Assembly: GCA_026770585.1 (NCBI GenBank)
Contig: MU647389.1
Span: 65,374-75,575, forward strand
Length of the DNA stretch: 10,202 bases
Origin: Baffinella frigidus
Lineage: Eukaryota > Cryptophyceae > Cryptomonadales > Baffinellaceae
Reading direction: 5' to 3'
Positions 6,345-10,202 of this stretch are shown piece by piece (the first letter of the stretch is position 1; every line of letters starts with the position of its first letter). The notes under the pieces are model-generated. The model was not told the origin of the DNA. It saw nothing but the letters and a program-made list of their open reading frames with translations, and made no database searches. Both the position numbers and the translations under genes were made by a program.

Positions 6345-6419
6345 GGAACGAGCAAGGCGACCTTCCAAACCACGGAAGCAACTTCAGAATTTGCGATGTG
6401 TGCCGGAAATTTAATCCCG

Positions 6420-6571
6420 CCAGGCATTTGATTTAAATGCTTCGGAGTTCCCCGAAATCAACGAAATTTACACGGTTGGCCAAATCAGTCGCGTACAGCC
6501 CTGGACGTGACCAATTGTGTAGTAAATTTCGTGTATTCGGGGAACTCCGGAGCATTTGAATCAAATGCCTG
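6420..6571. mobile_element. Fold-back element, ~152 bp, CAGGCATTTGATT arms
   Basis: The left arm 6420-6473 pairs with 6517-6571 through GGCATTTGATT, AAATGC, CGGAGTTCCCCGAA and ACGAAATTTAC, with scattered mismatches and a small indel. The spacer holds ACGTGACCAA (6505-6514), and the right arm starts with GTGTAGTAA (6517-6525); both motifs occur in other families here. No target duplication is clear. The short open frame on the minus strand is a by-product. Confidence 0.75.
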
Positions 6572-6639
6572 ACGGAGGGAAATTGTTGAGATGGGCTTGC
6601 GAAATTCCGACTGGTGACCACACAGCGGGCTACGAAGGG

Positions 6640-6956
6640 ATTTTCGGCCCAAATCGGGCCACCTTTCCGTTACCTTATCCGTAGGAACCCCCCTATGTCC
6701 CTACGGGTTGCCTACCGTAGGGTCCTAAGTCTTATCGCTTAGGGGTTATTCCAAATCCCTTGGAAGTCCGGTGTGTGGCGGGCGTGGTTGCAGGGGGGGT
6801 TCGAATTGCGAAATGTATGACCTACGGGTCGCCCTACGGTAGGAGGTGGCTAGCAAATTCTTGTGGGTGTGGCCTATGCATGATAGATGGACGGCTTATT
6901 TGGACGTGACGGGCGTGGTTGCAGGGCGACGATTTCGGGTACCCGGATGCAAACCG
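6640..6956. other. Gene-free stretch with CTACGG palindromic fragments and repeated GGGCGTGGTTGCAGGG
   Basis: Holds CCCTACGGGTTGCCTACCGT (from 6698) and CTACGGGTCGCCCTACGGTA (from 6822), both related to the palindrome inside the 134-bp repeat. GGGCGTGGTTGCAGGG occurs at about 6780 and 6910. I see no gene. A possible second end of the CCACAC type (GTGTGTGG) lies near 6771-6778. Confidence 0.55.
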
Positions 6957-7000
6957 GGTACCCTAAACCCTAATCCCTGACCCCTAAACCCTAAAATCCC
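6957..7000 (-). repeat. Interstitial telomere-like run
   Basis: ACCCTAAACCCTAATCCCTG is followed by ACCCCTAAACCCTAAAATCC, that is, about five CCCTAAA or CCCTAAT units. On the opposite strand this is TTTAGGG-type telomere sequence. It is short and degenerate, so it is interstitial rather than an active end. Confidence 0.8.
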
Positions 7001-7159
7001 CCTCCCTCCAACCTGACAGGGAGGTTTCGAATCGGGCGCCACATTCAGCGGCGTCCATCCTTCCTGTTGTGGGGCGTGGGGTTAGCGCCCTTGGCCTCCG
7101 TGTCCGCCCCCGCTCCCACCAGGACCCTCACCACTCCCGCGCGCCCGTACCTCGCCGAC

Positions 7160-7279
7160 GATTTCGGGTACCAGGATCCAGTCCGGGTACCTTAGGATCC
7201 AGTCCTGGTACCCGATTTCGGGTACCAGGATCCAGTCTTGGTACCCGATTTCGGGTACCAGGATCCAGTCCGGGTACCT
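7160..7279 (+). repeat. 33-bp GGTACC/GGATCC minisatellite
   Basis: Units start GATTTCGGGTACCAGGATCC and end in GGTACC or GGTACCC. Full units lie at 7160-7192, 7214-7246 and 7247-7279, a partial unit at 7194-7213, and another copy at 7417-7449. Each unit is nearly palindromic, since GGTACCAGGA faces TCCTGGTACC. The length is a multiple of three, so an apparent protein repeat RFRVPGSSPGT results, but no start context, flanking domain or homology supports a gene. Confidence 0.9.
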
Positions 7280-7326
7280 TCCTGTTGTGGGGCGTGGGGT
7301 TAGCGCCTCCGTGTCTGCCCCCGCTC

Positions 7327-7368
7327 TTATCTCACAAAACGAGTTCTAAAACTCGTTTTCTGAGATAA
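7327..7368. mobile_element. Ultra-short palindromic MITE, 42 bp
   Basis: Two 19-bp arms (TTATCTCACAAAACGAGTT and the complement with one mismatch) surround a CTAA loop. GCTC at 7323-7326 and 7369-7372 is a 4-bp target duplication. The uninterrupted paralogue at 7112-7115 reads CCCCCGCTCCCACCAGG, which proves the insertion and its boundaries. The arm matches the outer arm of the 150-bp element at 1515-1664, so it is the same family reduced to almost nothing but inverted repeat. Confidence 0.93.
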
Positions 7369-7448
7369 GCTCCCACCAGGACCCTCACCACCCCCGCGCG
7401 CCCGTACCTCGCCGACGATTTCGGGTACCAGGATCCAGTCCGGGTACC

Positions 7449-7497
7449 TTAACCCTAATCCCTAATCCCTAATCCCTAAACCCTAACCCCCCCCCCC
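7449..7497 (-). repeat. Interstitial telomere-like run with C11 tract
   Basis: Four to five units of CCCTAAT or CCCTAAA (TTAACCCTAATCCCTAATCC and following) end in CCCTAA and an 11-base C tract. This is the most regular telomere-like array in the first 9.7 kb of the window. Confidence 0.85.
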
Positions 7498-7502
7498 TGC
7501 AC

Positions 7503-7560
7503 CCTCTTGCAGGGGGGGTTCGAATCGGGCGACGATTTCGGGTACCCGGATCCGGTCCGG
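7503..7560 (+). repeat. TTCGAATC-GGGTACCCGGATCC repeat, copy 2 (intact)
   Basis: Contains TTGCAGGGGGGGTTCGAATC, GGGCGACGATTTCGGGTACC and CGGATCCGGTCCGG, then continues AACGAGCC. It is the uninterrupted counterpart of the site occupied by element B at 6154. GGTTCGAATC inside it matches most of the RNA polymerase III B-box core, but there is no convincing A box or tRNA fold. Confidence 0.78.
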
Positions 7561-7654
7561 AACGAGCCAGGGATTTCGGGTACAGGCGATGATCTGTCTC
7601 TCCGCGCGAGCGGCGACGCCGCTGCAGGTCACAAGCGGCCAAACGCGCAGGAAA

Positions 7655-7858
7655 TTGAGCCATTTCTAGGCGCAATAATGTTTTATCTGTACCACGGAAC
7701 ACTTTTAGCGCGAAACGTTGCGTTTGAAATTTGCACGTGTGGCCTGGCGAGTGGCGGCGCTGCGCCCGGTCACAAGCTGCGCATTTTAAACGCGACGGTT
7801 CGGGCTAGAACTGTTTCGTGGTACAGATGAAACATTGTTGCGCATGGCAAGGGCTCAA
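7655..7858. mobile_element. Fold-back element, ~204 bp, TTGAGCC termini
   Basis: The left arm from TTGAGCC (7655) pairs with the right arm ending GGCTCAA (7858). The pairing continues through GCGCAAYAATG, ATCTGTACCACG, GAACA or AAACAG, and CGCGTTT to a GC-rich centre around 7745-7765. The left arm is repeated at 8179-8256 on the same strand. The arms are roughly 80-85 percent matched by eye, so this copy is older than the one at 2896-3138. No target duplication is seen. The short open frames here are by-products. Confidence 0.78.
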
Positions 7859-7954
7859 AGGGCTGGACTTTTGGCGTTTCCCCATGCGTAGATTCTCCCA
7901 GAATCAACTTTACTCGTAGATGGACTCAAACATGAAAAGCTCACTTCTGACCTG
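7859..7954. other. Short unique stretch, nothing recognised
   Basis: About 95 bases between the fold-back element and copy C, including GGCTGGACTTTTGGCGTTTC and CCCATGCGTAGATTCTCCCA. No repeat or gene that I recognise. Confidence 0.45.
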
Positions 7955-8145
7955 CAACTCGAGAATGCTGGAGGATCCTATTTATATGTGGGGTTGTAAA
8001 TATTTGTACCAGGTCAAGGTGTTCCAACCTCGTGACTGGCCAATATATGGCTAGTTACGTGACCAATCAACGAAAGTTACTACACAAATGCCCATTTTTA
8101 AAAGAACATTGGTTTTAAATAGGCCTCTCTAGCATTCTCGTGTGG
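7955..8145 (-). mobile_element. CCACWCGAGAATGC-family element, copy C (191 bp, inverted)
   Basis: Reads in the opposite orientation to copies A and B, from AACTCGAGAATGCTGGAGGA to the end AGCATTCTCGTGTGG. It contains ATTTGTACCAGG, CCAATATATGGC, ACGTGACCAA (8057-8066) and TTACTACAC (8077-8085), the complements of the corresponding blocks in copy B. The 191-bp length equals copy B. The right flank GGCGATGCAGATTCGAGC recurs at 8421-8438. Confidence 0.85.
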
Positions 8146-8178
8146 TGGCGATGCAGATTCGAGCCCAACGTCTAGGAA

Positions 8179-8265
8179 CTTGAGCCATTTCTAGGCGCTA
8201 TAACGTGTCATATGTACCACGGAACACTTTTAGCGCGAAACGTTGCGTTTGAAGTTCGCGCTTGT
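8179..8265 (+). mobile_element. Truncated half of the TTGAGCC fold-back family
   Basis: TTGAGCCATTTCTAGGCGCT to GCGTTTGAAGTTCGCGCTTG matches the left arm of 7655-7858 closely, including the central TACCACGGAACACTTTTAGC. Its continuation is broken at 8266 by the CCACAC element. After that element, TGACCTGACCGGCGAGCGGC resumes text resembling the GC-rich centre of the intact copy. Confidence 0.82.
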
Positions 8266-8404
8266 CCACACAGTGGGCGTCGAGGGTTTCGTTGGGGCCG
8301 GAATTCCAGGTGTTACGTGACCAATTTGCATCAAAAAAATCCTGCAAGTCAACTGCCTTCAGGCAAGTTGACTTTTGATGAAATGTTCGTAGTGCACCGT
8401 GTGG
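8266..8404 (-). mobile_element. CCACACGGTGG terminal-inverted-repeat element, copy 2 (inverted)
   Basis: Starts CCACACAGTGGGCGTCGAGG and ends AGTGCACCGTGTGG. Read on the minus strand it matches 1132-1269 along its whole length, including TTTCATCAAAAGTCAACTTG and TTGGTCACGTAACACC. An inner hairpin AAGTCAACTGCC...GGCAAGTTGACTT is better preserved here than in copy 1. It sits inside the truncated fold-back copy at 8179. The intact relative reads GCTTGTGACC where this reads GCTTGT-element-TGACC, so the insertion added one or two bases of duplication at most. Confidence 0.84.
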
Positions 8405-8457
8405 TGACCTGACCGGCGAGCGGCGATGCAGATTCGAGCACGCCGGGGGGTGTTTGG

Positions 8458-8955
8458 CGGAAATGGGAGGCGCAGGAAGCGCGTGGTCGAAGCCGTCAGG
8501 TCCTCCCAGGGTGGTTGTGGGGAGTATTCAATTTAATTAGGATTCATAAGTAAAATTACCTATGCCATTTTAATTTATCTTATGATTTCTCCTATGAAAA
8601 CTCGAATTCCCGAAACCCGAAACGGCGGAAGTGGGAGGCGTGTGGTAGAGGTCGCAAGGTCCACCCAGGGTTCCACATAGCAGCGGCCGAAGACATTTTC
8701 CCCCGGATTCTCGGGGGAAATTCCGGTTGGAATCCATAGCAATGGATAAGATTCTAGTACAAATCGTTGAGATGGACTGCATCCTTGAAGACCGCGGTGG
8801 CTGCTAAGTGGTTGTGGGGATTATTTAATTTAATTAGGATCCATAAGTAAAATTACCTATGCCATAGTAGTTTCTCTTATGGTTCAGGTTTTGCTCGACC
8901 CCCGAAACCCGAAACGGTGGAAGTGCGGGGCGCGTGGAAGAGGCAGGTTTCGCTC
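8458..8955 (+). repeat. ~165-bp tandem repeat, three partial units
   Basis: The unit order is GAARTGGGAGGCG, GTGGTTGTGGGGA, TTTAATTAGGATYCATAAGT, AAAATTACCTATGCCAT, then CCCGAAACCCGAAACGG. Units run about 8458-8626, 8627-8925 (with an insertion at about 8671-8807) and from 8926. A fragment recurs near 9027-9055. Inside unit 1, CATAAGTAAAATT pairs imperfectly with AATTTATCTTATG. No gene seen. Confidence 0.85.
8671..8807. mobile_element. ~137-bp insertion within the tandem repeat
   Basis: Unit 1 reads CCCAGGGTGGTTGTGGGG. Unit 2 reads CCCAGGGT, then 137 extra bases, then GTGGTTGTGGGG. The insert carries TAGCAGC near its left end (8678-8684) and GCTGCTA at its right end (8800-8806), plus a perfect hairpin TTTCCCCCG-GATTCT-CGGGGGAAA at 8697-8720. 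The terminal repeats are weak and the exact boundaries are uncertain. It may be a mobile element, or sequence lost from unit 1. Confidence 0.6.
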
Positions 8956-8969
8956 GAACCCCTAAGGGT

Positions 8970-9006
8970 TGGAGTTGGGGGTTTAGCCATGAACCCTAAG
9001 GGTTAG
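8970..9006. repeat. Two head-to-head telomere-like junctions
   Basis: AACCCCTAAGGGTT (from about 8970) and AACCCTAAGGGTTAG (from about 8991) each join a CCCTAA unit directly to its complement GGGTTAG. They lie 20 bases apart and are separated by GGAGTTGGGGGTTTAGCCAT, itself G-strand telomere-like. They are very short, so they may be chance or decayed remnants. Confidence 0.6.
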
Positions 9007-9059
9007 ATTTTGTGGTTTAGTCTTCCGAAACCCGAAGTGAGAGGCGCAGGAAGCACGCT

Positions 9060-9381
9060 TTCGTGAGTGTAATAAAGAGGACAAACCTGTAGTGATTTTG
9101 ATTGAAACCTAGTTTGTAAATTAAACGTGTTTCCACATTAGATTGATAGTGCCACTCTTCCGTGGCAGCAGCAGATTTGAGAGCTTTTTATCGATTCAAG
9201 GCTGAGACGTGATTGTAATAAAGAGGACGAACCCTTTAGATCCATTAGGTTCTTCGAGCTCTCAACACAGGCGGACACTGGAACTGGTTCTGCAGAAAAG
9301 CCATGCTTCCTTTCCGAAACCGACCGAAACCGAACCGGTGTGAACCTTGCCAGCAGCTTTGAAGTGAGCGCAGGGGCGAAC
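9060..9381. other. Mostly unique stretch, no gene called
   Basis: TGTAATAAAGAGGAC occurs at 9068-9082 and 9214-9228. A 9-bp inverted repeat TTGAGAGCT / AGCTCTCAA lies at 9177-9185 and 9257-9265. A 95-residue frame on the minus strand runs through here, but its first residues come from the 134-bp repeat and the remainder shows no domain that I recognise. This is the least repetitive part of the second half of the window and the most plausible place for a missed exon fragment. Confidence 0.5.
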
Positions 9382-9515
9382 GGGAGAGACCGGGTACGAA
9401 GGCGGGTACGGGTACTCCGTAGCACCCTACGGCACTGCCTACCGTAGGGTCCTACGCACTACCCGTACCCGGAGTGCTTACGTGGCGGGTAGGAGGAAGG
9501 GCGGGCATACGGGGG
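9382..9515 (-). repeat. 134-bp repeat, right copy of a long-range inverted pair
   Basis: Complement of 3217-3350 with a single mismatch. It contains the same internal imperfect palindrome of CGGGTACGGGTA type and lacks the tandem GGTCTCTCCC duplication seen in the left copy. It is followed after two bases by element copy D. Confidence 0.93.
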
Positions 9516-9517
9516 GT

Positions 9518-9720
9518 CCACTCGAGGCTAGAAGTGTGACTATTTTAAAATAGGGATTCCTTTACAAGTGAAAGGGAAAAAAGCGGTGTAGTAATTTTCA
9601 CAGAAAAGGGGGCGTTTGGTCTAGGGGAATTCCCCCAGATACGTGACCAAGCCTGCCCGTGACTGGTACTCAATTTAACAATCCCACATTTAAAACACTC
9701 CCTTTTCCAGCCTCGAGTGG
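9518..9720. mobile_element. CCACTCGAGG-family element, divergent copy D (203 bp)
   Basis: Ends are CCACTCGAGGCTAGAAGTGT and the complement of CCACTCGAGGCTGGAAAAGG. It keeps TTTTAAAATAGG, TTTACAAGTG, GTGTAGTAA (9586-9594) and ACGTGACCAA (9641-9650), which link it to copies A to C. It differs in having GGGGGAATTCCCCC-like text in the middle (about 9624-9636). A 14-base fragment of its end, CCACTCGAGGCTGG, also occurs alone at 4572-4585. No target duplication is visible. Confidence 0.78.
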
Positions 9721-9744
9721 GTAGAGGCCGCCAGCTTCTGCTCA

Positions 9745-9842
9745 ACCCCCGAAACCTCTCTTTCTGCTCGACCCCCGAAACCCGAAAACTCAGGAACCCG
9801 GAACCCGGAACTTCAAACCCTAAACCCCGAACCCGAACCTCT
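9745..9842. repeat. Variant telomere-like heptamers (CCCGAAA, CCCGGAA, CCCTAAA)
   Basis: Runs of CCCCCGAAACC, CCCGAAACCCGAAAACTC, AACCCGGAACCCGGAAC, CAAACCCTAAACCCCGAACC. All are 7-base or near-7-base units differing from CCCTAAA by one or two substitutions. CCCGAAACCCGAAAC also occurs at about 8610, 8900 and 9028 inside the ~165-bp tandem repeat. Confidence 0.8.
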
Positions 9843-9881
9843 GAGCACTAAAACCTCCAGGTGCAACCGCCAGGTTTCGCT

Positions 9882-10036
9882 CGAAACACGAAACACTGGG
9901 CACGAAACACGAAACACTGAACACGAAACACTGAATACGAAACACGAAACACTGAACACGAAACACGAAACACTGAACACGAAACACGAAACACTGGGCA
10001 CGAAAACGCAGAAAAAACATCAGCACGAAAACGCAG
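9882..10036. repeat. Heptamer-based array: CACGAAA / CACTGAA, 21-bp higher-order unit
   Basis: The array is built of 7-base units CACGAAA, CACGAAA, CACTGAA forming a 21-bp period, with one 14-bp unit and CACTGGG variants at both ends. It then degrades to CACGAAAACGCAG repeats up to 10036. Because 21 is a multiple of three, frames on the minus strand stay open and give VFSVSCF-type repeats; these are not genes. The 7-base register matches the flanking CCCGAAA and CCCTAAA runs. Confidence 0.9.
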
Positions 10037-10131
10037 AAACCCGGAACCCGGAACCAGGAACCCGGGAAGTCTACACCTAGAAACCAAGATGCAAACCCCT
10101 GAACCATGAACGTTAAGCCCAGAGCCCTGAA

Positions 10132-10163
10132 CCCCAAACCCCAAACCCCAAACCCCAAACCCA
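10132..10163 (-). repeat. (CCCCAAA)4 telomere-like array
   Basis: Four exact CCCCAAA units at 10132-10159, then CCCA and an abrupt change to G-rich sequence that continues to the window end. On the opposite strand this is TTTGGGG. Confidence 0.88.
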
Positions 10164-10202
10164 GGGGGGTGGGGGAGAGGTTCTGGGGGGAGAGGAGGGG
10201 GG
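10164..10202. repeat. G-rich terminal tract
   Basis: GGGGGGTGGGGGAGAGG and GGGGGGAGAGGAGGGGGG close the window. At least four G-runs of six, five, six and six lie close together, so an intramolecular G-quadruplex is possible. The tract is cut by the window end. Confidence 0.75.

Larger units (their letters stand above)
5877..6639. repeat. 763-bp segment bounded by 22-bp inverted repeats
   Basis: CCCTCCGTAGCCCGCTGTGT at 5877, running to GG at 5898, pairs with the complement at 6618-6639 with one mismatch in 22. The segment encloses element copy B, the 6420-6571 fold-back and a GGTACC-type repeat fragment. The inner ends read GTGTGG and CCACAC. It could be a composite element or two separate element ends that happen to face each other. 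No flanking duplication is visible. Confidence 0.55.
7059..7449 (+). repeat. Direct duplication of a ~135-bp segment
   Basis: Segment 7059-7193 (CCTTCCTGTTGTGGGGCGTG through GCGCGCCCGTACCTCGCCGA and one GGTACC unit) is repeated at 7277-7449. The second copy has lost a few bases near TTGG and has gained a 42-bp palindromic insertion. The first copy therefore preserves the empty insertion site. Confidence 0.9.

Noticed and set aside
7069-7368. Frame with RFRVPGSSPGT repeats
   Set aside because: The repeat is the 33-bp minisatellite, and the frame ends inside the 42-bp insertion. No signal peptide or flanking domain suggests a repetitive secreted protein.
7503-7530. tRNA gene suggested by GGTTCGAATC
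   Set aside because: No cloverleaf: the acceptor and D-arm partners are missing upstream, where a C tract and G tract lie instead.
9068-9228. AATAAA polyadenylation signals in TGTAATAAAGAGGAC
   Set aside because: The motif is part of a 15-bp direct repeat and has no credible coding region upstream on either strand.
9138-9425. 95-residue minus-strand frame in the least repetitive region
   Set aside because: Its first 15 residues derive from the 134-bp repeat, where another frame at 3307 starts identically. The rest has no motif I recognise. Transcript data would be needed to revive it.
9813-10158. Minus-strand frames with VFSVSCF-type periodicity, superficially membrane-like
   Set aside because: All arise from the 7/21-bp CACGAAA array, which stays open in more than one frame; hydrophobicity is a by-product of the TTTCGTG codons.
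10132-10202. True chromosome end
   Set aside because: Only four CCCCAAA units are present and they are followed by unrelated G-rich sequence running to the window edge; more likely interstitial.

Overview
The window looks like non-coding nuclear DNA from a eukaryote, and I support no protein-coding or RNA gene in it. Every open frame is short. Those with a visible pattern are translations of simple repeats (Arg-Glu and Ser-Leu runs from GA/CT tracts, RFRVPGSSPGT and VFSVSCF periods from minisatellites), and none shows a domain I recognise. Telomere-like heptamers of the CCCTAAA type and its variants are scattered throughout. This telomere type is known from plants, many algae and dinoflagellates, so an alga-like or plant-like genome, perhaps a subtelomeric or heterochromatic region, is a reasonable but unproven guess.

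Layout. 1-300: GA-rich microsatellites. 300-2060: a higher-order repeat built from a 16-bp AT-rich minisatellite (CAATTATTCCTAGTAC) and a GC-rich block, with inserted small palindromic or terminal-inverted-repeat elements at 1132-1269 and 1515-1664. 2060-2900: a palindromic element at 2241-2380 and a 300-bp CT microsatellite. 2896-3138: an almost perfect inverted repeat with 91-bp arms. 3217-3350: one copy of a 134-bp sequence whose inverted partner lies 6 kb away at 9382-9515. 3377-5630: a repeat field whose hallmark is a CAGCGCTACCTCTTTCCAAG module recurring at least eight times, interrupted by four or five fold-back structures. 5390-6640: copies of a ~190-bp element starting CCACWCGAGAATGC, and other fold-backs. 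6640-7570: KpnI/BamHI-like GGTACC/GGATCC minisatellites and telomere-like runs. 7655-8404: another fold-back family plus a nested insertion. 8458-9060: a ~165-bp tandem repeat. 9060-9370: mostly unique sequence. 9518-10202: a divergent element copy, then degenerate heptamer arrays (CCCGAAA, CCCGGAA, CCCTAAA, CACGAAA, CCCCAAA).

The most informative system is a group of tiny non-autonomous (MITE-like) elements. Four insertions in three sequence families (1515-1664, 2241-2380, 4864-5007, 7327-7368) have related termini of the form TYATC...GATRA and each is flanked by a 4-bp target duplication (GTCC, ACCC, AATC, GCTC). For two of them a clear uninterrupted copy of the target exists in this same window, and for a third an approximate one, so the insertion boundaries can be read directly. 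The smallest is only 42 bp and is almost pure inverted repeat. Several other element families here share two short internal motifs, ACGTGACCAA and GTGTAGTAA, in different arrangements, which suggests modular exchange among them. No transposase gene is present in the window, so any mobilising enzyme must lie elsewhere.
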